Assembly (NCBI GenBank): GCA_022494885.1
Contig: JAGVSM010001153.1
Location: forward strand, 58,863-122,862
DNA from: Micrasema longulum
Taxonomy: Eukaryota > Arthropoda > Insecta > Trichoptera > Brachycentridae
Direction: 5' to 3'
Length of the DNA: 64,000 bases
The translations under genes and the position numbers were made by a program. Under the pieces are notes generated by a model. The model was not told the DNA's origin. It was given only the letters and a program-made list of their open reading frames with translations, and did no database searches. Positions 20,560 to 31,324 of this stretch are shown one piece after another (positions within the stretch are counted from its first letter, which is position 1; every line of letters begins with the position of its first letter).

Positions 20560-21735
20560 ACATATGTATTTATTTTGTTCATTAATGCCCAAAAGGCATT
20601 TACAAAAAATAAAAATAAAATACATACTAACATACTAAATAATACAGAATATACACAAAACATATGTGAAATTAGTTAGAAAGGATATGATAAAAAGTTT
20701 AAGAAAGTAAAAAAAAAAATACAATACTAACAAAGGTATGCAAGAAAAAACAGTGAACATATAAACAAAAAATGCAAAGATATAAGCTTATGAAATAAAT
20801 TCTGTAAAGCAAACACAGTAAATGAAGTGTTACGGTAAGCAAGAAAGACAAATTTAAGTTAAATTAATAATCAAGCAAGCATATATTATCGCAAAAAAAA
20901 AATAAAAAAATATGTATATATGAAATGCGTATTTACCAATACTACAATGCAATTTGATATAATAGTAAAAAATAAAAAACAAGTATAAGGTAATAAAAAT
21001 AAACAAGTAAGTAATTTTTTAATTTATGGGATTAAATTGTCAATAATAGTTTGACGAGCAGCTACAAATAAACTTGATATTGTGGACTTATAAGATAATA
21101 AAGAATTGGACAGAATGTCTACAGCCGTTCCATACGTGTTACCTAACCTATGCAGCCTCGGTATCAATGAATTGTTTTGTTGGTTGGAAGCAGTACTGGA
21201 GCAATGAAACAATAAAGTACTCCTAGTGTTGACAGCAGGTACTCTAAAATTAATCAATTCAAGTACTTTTGGTACGTCAAAAAGAGAGTTTACAATTCTA
21301 TGCAGTACAATGAGATCATTAATAGTTCTTCTTTCAGAAAGTGTTGTTAGGTTGAGCAGTGTTAATAAATAGTCATAGTTCACATTTTGTATTGGAATGT
21401 TTAATTTGTAGTTTGTATATCGTAGACATTTATGTTGAACTTTTTCTATATTATAAACATGAACATTATAGCAGGGTGACCATATTGATGAATAAAAATC
21501 TAAATTACTTCTTACAAGAGAACAGTATACAGCCCTACATTTTTAATGCCTTGCTTGAAATTTCTTCGAAATAATATACAAAAGACAATTTTTGATCAAA
21601 AAATACCCCGAGATCCTTTATCACTGATACTGTAGAAAGATTGACACCGCCAATACTGTAACAAAAAATGAGTGGTTTTTTTATTCGATGAAAACGAATG
21701 ATCTCACATTTTTTAGTGTTTAAGTACATTTTATT
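20560..21735 (-). pseudogene. Jockey/CR1-like LINE, C-terminal half and 3' UTR
   Basis: - strand: LNTKKCEIIRFHRIKKPL then VSVIKDLGVFFDQKLSF (the post-palm K-LGV box) at 21729-21535, stops near 21530, and a second open stretch 21383-21024. The latter contains LSERRTINDLIVLHRIVNS, INFRVPAVNTRSTLLF and a C-terminal end. The 3' UTR (21020-20600) is A-rich. It closes with the hairpin TGCCTTTTGGGCA and tail AACAAAATAAATAC. Confidence 0.8.
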
Positions 21736-21884
21736 ATCTTTACACCACTAACATATGTAACTTTAAAACAAATACGTATATTGTAGAACAGAAAATATTA
21801 TTTCAAATGACGAATGATATTTATCATTTTGTTTTGCTTTTAATGCCAATTTTTAAATTTGGAAAAAAACAGGATAAAACTTAT

Positions 21885-22165
21885 GTTAACACCTAATACA
21901 TAAAATGTCACCACAGTCCTTTTCCGCACCTAATGGTGTATAAGGCAGTGCATTGGTACACCTATTGCAGTGTATTTTAATCACTTTTATTACATGAAGG
22001 TTAGATGATCAGTCTAACGCTTCAAGTACCAGTCCAGGGACTATGAAATATTCAAGTGTTAAAACACCCTCCTAAATCAATATTTCATGTCAACCATGTC
22101 GGGAATCAAACCCGAGACCTCTTGCATGGTATGCCACTACATCCACAAGGCCGACAAGTATATTA
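21885..22165 (-). mobile_element. SINE S1
   Basis: - strand: GGCCTTGTGGATGTAGTGG (A box region), GGTCTCGGGTTTGATTCCCGAC (B box), GAAATATTGATTTAGGAGGGTG, CCCTGGACTGGTACTTGAAGCG and CACCATTAGGTGCGGAAAAGG. Confidence 0.8.
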
Positions 22166-22660
22166 TTACTTGTTATCTGTTATTAATTGTTCCGAAACAT
22201 CATGATATTTTGAACTTTATCATAATAATTGGTCTAATTAATAAAGCTAGTTCATATAAAAACAGCGCTTAATTAAGACACAAATCGTGTCTAGTAGAAA
22301 TATAACTAATTTTCTAAGTGTTCGCTCCGTCTCTAGTATATAATTATAATATTTAATATTACCCCAAAAATTACGTACCATTTACAAGTTACTCCGACGA
22401 AATTGTGATTATATTTTTGAAACAGTACTTTGAGTGTCCAAATGTTTCCAAGACAGACAAAAAATGAATTTAAAATGCAAATTTGTATATAATGTTAATT
22501 GTGCATATTGCCAAATGGCAATTTTTTCCAAACAACAATTGCTAGACAGTATGCAAATGATTTGACTCTTTCAGACCTGAATGGATATCTGTGGACATAA
22601 AAAATAATTTGTATCATGTATGTACTAAAAGAAATAAAATGTATTTATTTATAAATTTTT
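22165..22660. other. Unassigned AT-rich DNA
   Basis: No gene or repeat recognised. Confidence 0.4.
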
Positions 22661-22664
22661 TATC

Positions 22665-23100
22665 TATACTCTCATCGGTATAGGTTGAAAATTATGGCTA
22701 CAATTCTCGCTTTGTTGGCAGCTGCCCCGAACAAAGGCTGAGCGCTGCAATGGAACAAGTCAAGCAAGTTCTTTAGCCAAGAGATGCGCCTTCTACCTGC
22801 ACTACGTCTTCCTTCAATCCTTCCCTGTAGAATGATTTATTAAATGTTATGTTTTTTACCTCTTATCACATGTAGAATGATTTATTAAATGTTATGTTTT
22901 TTACCTCTTATCACATGCCCAAAGTACCCATTTTTTTTATTTTCTTGTATCTCTTTATCTTGTTTTATCCGTCGGAGAACGTCCTGAAAGTTATTTTATT
23001 GCAAGGGAGGTCACGTATCCTGAAAAATGCAGCCTCGCGTCATCTCTATTCTGACTCTGATCTCTTGTTAACTACCAACCAGCGGCCCTTGTTAAAGATT
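22665..23100 (-). pseudogene. LINE C-terminal fragment (GKIEGRRSxGRRRISWL type)
   Basis: On the - strand 22825-22665 reads GRIEGRRSAGRRRISWLKNLLDLFHCSAQPLFGAAANKARIVAIIFNL, the end of a widespread insect LINE ORF2. Upstream coding remnants extend to about 23100 but are broken by an exact tandem duplication at 22826-22915. Confidence 0.75.
22826..22915. repeat. 45-bp exact tandem duplication
   Basis: TGTAGAATGATTTATTAAAT...CTTATCACA at 22826-22870 is repeated base for base at 22871-22915. Perfect identity implies a recent event within an old LINE relic. Confidence 0.95.
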
Positions 23101-23379
23101 TCATAAAAATTAAAATATGTATGTATTTAAATGCATTATTATAATAAAACTTTTTCAAATTATATGGTTTACATCTGTTTTAATGAATGCATTCAAACAA
23201 AACCTAAAATCATACACATTTCATTACTTTACCCATTGTAATATAATTTTACTAATGACTTTTTTACCCCTTGTTTTTCAGAAATCATTACAAAACCACA
23301 CTCACGAAGGATGGGACACCAACAATAAAATAAAATACTTAAACTCATTAAAATAACATTATATCCATTCATTTGTTAA

Positions 23380-23620
23380 CCCATAGAAAATTTGTCGATA
23401 ATGATCCTTAAGATAAAAATAACTTTATTTAATTTACTTACATATAACTTTGAATTATGTATCCTTACCTCTGTTATGTATAAATACATTTAACTTTTTA
23501 ATAAATATACCAGTCTCGAAGATGTCGCGAAAGCGATGAAACCGGTCACTGGATATTCCAAATTTGTGGATTAAAGTATCACTCGTGTTTTATTTATATA
23601 ATAAATCATTACTTTATAGT
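23380..23620. repeat. Element end with GAAGATG...GCGAAAGCG motif
   Basis: TACCAGTCTCGAAGATGTCGCGAAAGCGATGAAACCGGTCAC resembles the hairpin arms at 28.8-29.08 kb (CAGTCTTGGAGATGCC...GGCGAAAGCGC). Such motifs are common in dispersed repeats. The class is not established here. Confidence 0.35.
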
Positions 23621-23839
23621 TAAATTTATTTCAACCGAAAGAGAATACATCCTCTCTGTTGAAATAAATTTTAATATGAACAACTTCCTAGGGAGGAAAA
23701 CCAGCCAGTCTGCAAGCATTTAGACATACTCAAACATTGTTTACTTTAAAGTTAAATTATTTTGATTTTAACTCTTTTATTCTCATAGTTATATAAAATA
23801 ATGATTTACAACCCCTGCATGTACTTGTCTCCCACCAGT

Positions 23840-24035
23840 CTAGCGGCCTCCGTGGTGTAGTGGTCAAGACGCTTGACTCACGCACGGAAGGTTCCGGGTT
23901 CGATTCCCGGTGAGAACACAAAAATTAAAATGTGATTTTTCTTAAGCCTGGGTGCTCTGTGATGTGATTCACCACCGTACTTAGGCCTCCAGGCCTGTTG
24001 TGGTGCAAAAAAATCAAATAAAAAAAATAATGTTG
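23840..24035 (+). mobile_element. SINE S2, well preserved
   Basis: GCGGCCTCCGTGGTGTAGTGG (A box), GGTTCCGGGTTCGATTCCCGG (B box), the body TTAAGCCTGGGTGCTCTGTGATG and AGGCCTGTTGTGGTGC, and an AAAAAAATCAAATAAAA tail. Confidence 0.88.
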
Positions 24036-24735
24036 GTCTCAATGAAACCCGGTTATTGGTTAAAATTATAAATAAAAATGGAATAAAACTATAAACGTAT
24101 TTTTATTATTATAATATAAATCAAATAACGTTTTTTTTAAACAAACTCTTGGTCTTAAACTGTTATCGAATTATTAAAGTTTATGAAAAATGAATTTTTA
24201 TCTTATATTACACGTTTATTCAAACAAATCCTTTTCGTTATAGCTAAATAAATCTGAAACTAGCTTTTAATATCATTAAGAAGGACGAGAAATTCACTCC
24301 AAAACAAAAAAAAATAAACAAGCCAGTCATAAGCTAGTTGTCAAACAAAAATCGTCAATTTTTATGTAATGCCGACCACCAACATAAGCAAAAAAAATAG
24401 AAATGATGTACTGAACAGAACTGAAAGAGTAAGCGCTAGTTTTTTTTTCATTCGGCTTGTGGCAGCCCTGCGCCTCCCTACAATACTTTACTGAAGGCTA
24501 TTTAGCAGATGTGTTTTCTCATGGTCTTGTTAAGGGTCGCCACAGAAAATGTTTCAATCAACACTTTGGTTTTATATTTTTATTTTAATCTCCCATATTA
24601 AAAAAATCTACTGAAATAACGACTTAATATAACTTTGAATTTTGAACAACCTTTCTTAAATTTAATTAACGCATGTATTTTAAAAAAGGCGTTATTAATT
24701 TCTGTTTATTTAGGATAAGCTTTCTCGTATAGCAT
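24035..24735. other. Unassigned intergenic DNA
   Basis: Nothing recognised apart from a poly-T/GGCTTGTGGCAGCCC stretch near 24455. Confidence 0.4.
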
Positions 24736-24737
24736 AG

Positions 24738-25080
24738 TAGAAGAGTTGAAGAATATGGATGTTTAAACATGGCCAGAATAGTTAATGTTACACAGTGTGT
24801 AAAACGGCAACTTAAATGGTCCCCGTGGTGTAGCTTTAAGTCAAGACTCGCACACGGAAGGTTCGATTCCCGGTGAGGACATAAAATTAAATATGACTTT
24901 TCTAAAGCTTAGGTGTAATCTACCACTGTAATTGGGTCTCTTTGAGCCTGTTGTGGTGCGAAAAAAAAATTACATGCCAATAACAGGACGTAAGCCTTGT
25001 ATATGCCTCGACATATATTCACTTTCTAAAAATGTTTGCCCTCTCTGTTGTAATAAATTTCAATACTTATAGTTTAAAGA
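24738..25080. mobile_element. Family A fragment interrupted by a SINE
   Basis: The left part (GAGTTGAAGAATATGGATGTTTAAACATGG ... TTACACAGTGTGTAAAACGGCAACTTAAA) ends at 24828. The right part resumes at about 24972 with CATGCCAATAACAGGACGTAAGCC and reaches TCTCTGTTGTAATAAATTT. The intervening DNA is an S2 SINE. Confidence 0.7.
24829..24970 (+). mobile_element. SINE S2 nested in family A
   Basis: GGTCCCCGTGGTGTAGC then AAGGTTCGATTCCCGGTGAGGACAT, the body TAAAGCTTAGGTGTAATC and GAGCCTGTTGTGGTGCGAAAAAAAAA. Slightly shortened between the boxes. Confidence 0.8.
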
Positions 25081-25224
25081 AAGGAAAATAATTCACTGGG
25101 CACATATGGGCATTTTAGTAATTGCGAGGAGAAAAGTAGCCGGGGCTACTCCCAACAGACAAGAGTCCGTTCAATCAAACATATGCCAATTGGCCGCAGG
25201 TTGAAGGACCATTTCTCTAGTTGT

Positions 25225-25615
25225 ATACCGTAATGGAAAAATGAAGAAATTCTGTGGTTTGTCATATTTTTTTTATTTTATAACATACCACCAAAATAAG
25301 ACAAAACTTTTAAAAATATTTTTATTTATCGAATTATCAGCGCTATAACTTTATTTTTTTGTGATTTATGAAATAACTCCGCCTACTACGTCGCAAGTTC
25401 TCTAAGGTGAGATCTTCTGATTAGTGCGTTGGCCTTCCATAAATATGAAATCTATCACAACACTATATCATTGATTGATTTTAATAAACTAGTGACGTCG
25501 TGCAAAATTTATATTTTTTTCATACATTTTCGTAAAACAGCCGTACAATCAACTGCTTAATATTTTTTATTATATATCCGATTTCCTGTAACACTGAACT
25601 CCCTCATTCAGCTAA
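25225..25615. mobile_element. Family E MITE
   Basis: Left end AATGAAGAAATTCTGTGG and right end CACTGAACTCCCTCATT are decayed inverted ends. Internal CAACTCCGCCTACTACGTCGC-like and AACTAGTGACGTCGTGCAAAA blocks match 26390-26540. Confidence 0.6.
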
Positions 25616-25619
25616 ATGA

Positions 25620-26190
25620 ATCTTAGACACATCAGTAAAGGAATTTTTATTTCACAAAAGCCAAAAGTTGCCATACATTTAAATACGAATTACTAAGAAG
25701 TGAAATCTAGTATTGCCTGCAAACGTTTTGACATATTTAAAATACTGTTGATTTTTTTTTATTCAGTCGTTCTTAGTTTTGTATTATTTTTTTATACCAC
25801 TTTTATTATGTACATCCCTAGCTGATAAAGTTTCGTGACATTGCAAACGTTTCTTACCCTCCAATGGGAAAAAGTTTATTTAAATTATCCCTTAGAATGC
25901 CACCCCATTGGTCCACGTAAAATCGAATATCGAACATCGATGACACTGGTATTAATTTATCATGTAGTTGTTGTGAATTTTATATTAGGAAAACCAGGCC
26001 AGGAACATACAGATGTCAATGTCATCAATACTGTCATATAGCAGACCGATACGGGGGAATAGAGCCTATTATGGCATAGTTTAAAAAAAACCGCATCCCT
26101 GGGGGACCACCGCCTAGACCTGAGTATTTTGTTTTATGTACATAATGGCCCGATACCTTATGGGTCTGGTCTAAGAAGGGTAAATTTAGC
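25620..26190. other. Unassigned
   Basis: A 68-codon + frame at 25835-26041 has no recognised domain. No repeat copy identified. Confidence 0.35.
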
Positions 26191-26905
26191 AAAATGAGAA
26201 CACTCGCCGTTCACACGGAATAATCAGGGTCATGCCGAACACTCTTTTAGTGAAACGGAAGGCTTGTCGACAATGAGGAAGTTCAGTGGTTTTTTGTAAA
26301 ATTTAAATTTGTTAATAGACTGTTAAACTAAGTCAATTTTTTTATTTTTTATTTTTATGTATCGTATTATCGGCGCTACGATTTTTCAAAGTTTTGTATT
26401 AACTCCGCGTGTAACGTCAGAGGTTCATTTCCGCTTATTCTCATTCAGTTCTTCCCATTGGTCCAGAAGCGACAAGCATACCTGAAATCTTCCATAGCTC
26501 TCAGATCATAGGTCGATTCACATGAACCAGTGACGTCATTTAAAGTAGTGCGTTTTTATCAAAATATTTTTTATTATTTTTTCTGTACATTTTCAAGAAA
26601 CTTTGACGTACAATTTAATGCTTTAATTTTTACCCCACGTAAGAAAACATTTTTTGTATCCAATTTCCCGTAGGGCTGAAGTTCCTCATTGTCAACAGGC
26701 CGGCTTCTCCTGAAGAGTTTTAAGTGGTTTCCTCTCCACATGAGCAAATGCTGAGAAGTTCCTGATTGGCCCACATTAGAATATCCTTCCTGATCCCAAC
26801 AGTTTAGCTAAAATAAAGTAATATAATAGCAGAAAAATTCTCTTTTAGAAATATAAACCTTGTATATTATAAGCAAGGTAAAAAATAATGTAACTCTCAT
26901 TGAAA
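26190..26905 (-). mobile_element. Repeat L, split by a family E MITE
   Basis: - strand 26905-26693 (CCTTGTATATTATAAGCAAGG, GCATTTGCTCATGTGGAGAGG, CTCTTCAGGAGAAGCCGGCCTGTTG) corresponds to 56885-57076 (+). - strand 26268-26190 (AAGCCTTCCGTTTCACTAAAAG, GTGTTCGGCAT) resumes the same repeat as 57089-57125. The gap between is the family E insertion. Confidence 0.75.
26270..26692. mobile_element. Family E MITE, intact
   Basis: Seventeen-bp inverted ends: ACAATGAGGAAGTTCAG (26270-26286) and CTGAAGTTCCTCATTGT (26676-26692). About 423 bp, non-coding. Other copies at 14.8, 25.2 and 41.7 kb. I cannot define the target duplication unambiguously. Confidence 0.82.
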
Positions 26906-26989
26906 AAAAAAAAAAGTAACGAGGGTCTTTAAAGGCCTGGGCTTGGAAGGCGAGAACTAACTAATGGAGACCTATTACAATAGGTCTTC

Positions 26990-27330
26990 ACTGGTTGCAG
27001 TGAAGTCAGAGCCTCAAATATAGGATTGACAATAAAAACAATACACAGGTAGGTACAACATCCATACATCAATGAGACGCACACGCGCCAAATGATTTTA
27101 CTTTAAATCTAGAGGGTAAAATATAGGATTAACAAAATAAACACAGGACTTTAACTCTCAATAACAAATAGATGGCGAATCCACTGTTGCGTTTTGGAGT
27201 GCATCAATTTCATTTTCGCCGTAGTAACGTGAAGAAAATGACCTATAAAAGGACACAGTGCGTAGTAACTTAGTGCAGTCAATACAATTTAATCAGCTTA
27301 GTTCAGTCAATTCAGTGTATTTATAATTTT
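26990..27330 (+). mobile_element. Putative LTR fragment
   Basis: A TATA box CCTATAAAAGGACAC (27241-27255) is followed by GTGCAGTCAATACAATTTAATCAGCTTAGTTCAGTCAATTCAG. The parallel tract at 40151-40240 has TATAAAGAGACC then CAGTCAGTCAGCCC, AGTTCAGTCAACCAGTCAATTCAATCAG. Two similar promoter-like tracts suggest related LTRs. Confidence 0.35.
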
Positions 27331-27369
27331 TTTATTAATTTATTTATTTGTTGAAATCTAGTCATTTTA

Positions 27370-28620
27370 TGTTTATTTTATTTTATTTGGGAAATCAAAA
27401 GTTCTACATACATATTTATAGTAAACAAACAGATATAATGTATAAACTCAGAACTAATAACAGACTCCCACACAGTATACAAAGTTAATGAAGAAAATAT
27501 ATTACATATCAAATAAATACATATAAGTTTATACATTTGGCAGCCTCCGTGGTGTAGTGGTCAGGACGCTTGACTCACGCTCGGAAGGTTCCGGGTTCGA
27601 TTCCCGGTGAGAACACAAAAATCAAAATGAATTGTTCTCAAGCCTGGGTGTTCTGTGATGTAATTCACCACTGTAATTGGGCCTACTGGCCTGTAGTGGT
27701 GCAAAAATAAATGAAAATGAAAATATAAAAATGTTATTTTGATGTACTCGTAAATATTTTTCAATAATCAAAGAATTTTTTTAAATATTTTTTTAAGAGC
27801 AGGAAGTTATTGTAAATTTGGCGAGATTAGGACAAGAATGCTTGAAGAGAGGATAAGGAGGGAAATGGAGATGTACATATTTATTATTATAATGTCTACT
27901 AAGTTACATAATGCATTTTTAGTGTAAATTTTAAATCTGACAGAGTGATGTTTGTTTAATCTATAAATTTTGTATTGTACACTGAAAAAGTCCTACGAAA
28001 AAAAGCATTTTATACAATACGCTTATTATATAACAGATACTTAAAACTAGACTAAAAATGATCTCAAACTTTTAATTATCAATATACGTACTGTGTCATA
28101 AATAAAGTTATATTATACAAGAAATGAATTTGGAAAACCATCATTAAAATGTTAGTACATATTTACCATTGTAAATTAAAAATAATATGAAAAAATAATA
28201 TTATATTTATTCATCACTACTCACCCACGGTGACAATGCCCGCATGCTGTCGCTGATTTCCCCTTTGAATTTATTACTATTCAAGTTGAAAATATCACTC
28301 GCATTAGCTCCAATAATATTATTGTATAGGTTGAATATTCTATAAATGCACTAATTTTTTGCTGCATTAGTGTTTATATCGGTGCAGTAATATAATTTGA
28401 TACATGGAAATGAATTAAACTTAGTAAATAGGGGCCAGTCAGTAATACCATTTAAAAGCTTTAATAGAAACGTTAAGTTAGCAATCTGTCGTCTATTATC
28501 CAAAGAGTTTATTATAAATGTACTCTTGCTTTATTATAAATATTGAATTGGTAATTATTTCTGTATGATGGACATTTAATTTATTTATTTTGGACTTTTT
28601 CTATTTTATATTTGTGGTTT
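27370..28620 (-). pseudogene. LINE C-terminus and 3' UTR, interrupted by a SINE
   Basis: On the - strand 28520-28210 encodes DNRRQIANLTFLLKLLNGITDWPLF then FNLYNNIIGANASDIFNL, with an in-frame stop, and ends near SDSMRALSPWVSSDE. The 3' UTR (28200-27373) matches 3436-3900 and closes with an AAATAAAATAAAATAAA tail, the likely seed sequence of TTTTA arrays. Only the C-terminal portion of ORF2 survives. Confidence 0.75.
27538..27727 (+). mobile_element. SINE S2 nested in LINE 3' UTR
   Basis: GGCAGCCTCCGTGGTGTAGTGG (A box), GGTTCCGGGTTCGATTCCCGG (B box), the body CAAGCCTGGGTGTTCTGTGATG and CTACTGGCCTGTAGTGGTGC, with an A-rich tail AAAAATAAATGAAAATGAAAATATAAAAATG. Absent from the paralogous UTR at about 3580-3600. 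Confidence 0.9.
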
Positions 28621-28799
28621 TCATAGCATGATTATCATAGTATTTCATATCATCGCCGTTACTTTCGCATCTCGTAACTAAGGTGTGTGTTTTATTCAAC
28701 ATGTGACAAATAATATTGATGTTTTTTGTTGATATTTCTCGATAAAACTCCACAGTTAATGATTTTGATAAAATTATAAATAAAATTATCAATGAAAAT

Positions 28800-29080
28800 T
28801 ATTGGTTTAGTTTTATTTTTTTATTGTTTTTACCAACGAGCGCTTTCGCCTAAGTAGGCAGGCATCTTCAAGACTGGTGAATTGTTTACAATGTTTACAG
28901 CTTTTATTTCTTAACATATTTTCTGTCCTCTGTTAAAATATGTATTTGATCTTCTTATCTCCAAAATATGTTAAGAATAGTACAAAAGCTGAAAACGTTG
29001 TAAATAATTCACCAGTCTTGGAGATGCCTACTTAGGCGAAAGCGCTCGTTGGTCAAAATAATAAAAAAGTAAAACTAATC
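28800..29080. repeat. 285-bp foldback hairpin
   Basis: Left arm: TTAGTTTTATTTTTTTATTG, CCAACGAGCGCTTTCGCCTAAG, ATCTTCAAGACTGGTGAAT, TTACAGCTTTT. It returns inverted as AAAAGCTGAAAACGTTGTAAAT, ATTCACCAGTCTTGGAGATGCC, CTTAGGCGAAAGCGCTCGTTGG and AATAAAAAAGTAAAACTAA, around a ~45-bp loop. Arms are about 115 bp. Unassigned foldback element. Confidence 0.85.
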
Positions 29081-29099
29081 CAAGAAGTTTCATTTATAA

Positions 29100-30050
29100 T
29101 TTTATTAATAATTTTTTCAAAATCATGTGTAATAAATACACATTAAACATCACCTTAGTTTCTTATTTCATCTCCAACTGGGGTAGCGGCTTTAACCTAA
29201 CAATAAAAAACAAAATCTTACACACATTTTTTTCACAATTTGCCATCCAACTAAACAAAAGCCTGTTCTAAAGGTCAAATTGCACTAGAGCGTCACTGTG
29301 CAGCACTGCTTGGCGCGTCGCAACAACACGAAATATTATTTTCACTGTTTTGGATGAAACAAACGCACTTTAGCTGCGCTACACTGCATGGCCCTCCATA
29401 CAAAATTTTGTCGCTAAAAATTCCCATGTTTTGAATACTATAAATCCTTGGTGCATTGATTGGTTTTTGATACCGACTTTTCTCATTTCCCTATTCATGT
29501 ATTTGTAAGTTGTCGGTTTTAGGATAATGGCACTGTTTCATTTAAGGCAGCTCTCATAATAGCCGACTTTCCCCTACACCGTAGTGACACCGTGATGTCC
29601 ATATTGTGGCTTTTATTGGAAATTAATTGAGACAAGTGTTTGTAACAATCACTCATTATATTTCTTAGACCACGAAGGCATGACGTCTTTACCACGCGGT
29701 CATTATTCAATTAAAATAAAATAAAGGTAATGTGTTAATATGATATACGAGTAATTCAAAGTTTATAGAGAAAATCTTTTTTTTCTAGTCCATCGAAAAA
29801 CATAACCAAGGTAAGGAAATCGTAATTTTTAACTCCTTAAAAAGATTTAAGGATTCAATTAATGACGTTTTGATTCAAGCATTATTTTTCGGTTTTCATA
29901 TACATTTCTCATCTATTCATAATTTTAAAAACCTGTCTGGTTACCATAAACGTGAGATTCTTAATTATAAGTAATTGGTTAGTATTTTATGCCAAATCAG
30001 CGTGTTTTTAACCTTAAGATAAATAAAAAAAATATTTAAAAAATAACGTA
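29100..30050. other. Unassigned intergenic DNA
   Basis: A 63-codon - frame (29710-29519) has no recognised domain. GC is slightly higher at 29260-29420. No repeat copy found within the window. Confidence 0.4.
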
Positions 30051-30054
30051 TACG

Positions 30055-30290
30055 TCGGCCACGTGGAGTAGTGTCAGTACGTTTGTCTACCATACAAGAG
30101 GCCTCGGGTCCAATTTCCGGCATAGTTGACATGAAATACTTATATAAAAATGTGTTTTTACGCAAGAATATTACATAGTTCCTATACTGGAACCTGAAGC
30201 TTAAGACTGATCATCTTACCTTCATGTAAGAAAAACGATCAATATACATTGCGATTGGTGTACCAATAATAATAATAATAATCATGGTTT
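30055..30290 (+). mobile_element. SINE S1, diverged
   Basis: GTCGGCCACGTGGAGTAGTG, GCCTCGGGTCCAATTTCCGGC (degraded B box), TATAAAAATGTGTTTTTACGC, CTGATCATCTTACCTTCATG and ATTGCGATTGGTGTACCAATAATAATAATAATAATC. Confidence 0.75.
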
Positions 30291-30299
30291 AGTAACAAA

Positions 30300-30690
30300 A
30301 ATAACAATTTCTTTATCTACTACATACACACTTAGGTAATAGATTTCTCTGGATCATGTCTAGTCTGCCTAACTAGGTACAACCTGTTTTAAGGCAGACA
30401 TTTTTCGAACAAACAATAACATAACTACCTACTAGTTAATGAATTATTGAGTGATACAATATCAATTTATACCATTTATTAATTAAGAATGATTTTGAGT
30501 AAATTTTCCGATTTTTCTCTACCCATTAACTATTTATTTACAAATTTATTTAATTAAATAAAATAAATAAAACAACTTTGTTTTTAACCATCATGATATC
30601 AAATTACCACCCGTGTAAGAAAAAAACCACTTGATTTATTGGGTCCACGTGTAGTATTTAGTGAACATGATAGAAATAAAATAAAAAGGA
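30300..30690. other. Unassigned AT-rich DNA
   Basis: Nothing recognised. Confidence 0.4.
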
Positions 30691-30705
30691 ATCAATTTAT
30701 TAGTT

Positions 30706-31315
30706 AACAATATTTTGAGTTTGTCCAAATTTTTGTAGACAAGGACTGGATTCAACTCCCTGGGGAGCTGTTTGTATTAACATATTACAACAGAGATGAA
30801 GAACATTTAAGAAAGGGTAATATAGAAGTCTAGGCATCTACTGGGCTTATAACCTGTCAATGGCTAGTTTAAGTGGCCACTGTACACACTGTGTAACATT
30901 CACCATTCTGCCTATATTTGAATATCTATATTTCTTCAATTCTTTCATCTGTTGATGTTTGTGAAGTTCAAGAGTTGAAACCTTTATTTATGCAGGTGAG
31001 ATTCACCTAATTGAATTATTTCCCCTGCAAACTAGGCAACGCCTGAAAATGTTATTTTTTCAATTTCTATACTTCTTCATGGACCAGGTAATTTATCTGC
31101 ATAAATAAAGGTTTCAGCTCTTTAACTTCACAAACATCAACAGATGAAAGAATTGAAGGAATATAGATGTTCAAATATAGGCAGAATGGTGAATGTTACA
31201 CAGTGTGTAAAGTGGCCACTTAAACCAGCCATTGACAGGTCATAAGCCCTGTAGATGCCTAGACTTCTATATTACCCTTTCTTAAATGTTCTTCATCTCT
31301 GTTGTAATATGTTAA
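30706..31315. mobile_element. Family A foldback element with target duplication
   Basis: Starts AACAATATTTTGAGTTTGTCC at 30706, runs one unit forward to CCAGGTAATTTATC (~31098), then turns back as its reverse complement (GCATAAATAAAGGTTTCAGC ... CTCTGTTGTAATATGTTAA) ending at 31315. Flanks TTTATTAGTT (30696-30705) and TTCATTAGTT (31316-31325) are a 10-bp direct repeat with one mismatch. 610 bp, non-coding. Confidence 0.88.
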
Positions 31316-31324
31316 TTCATTAGT

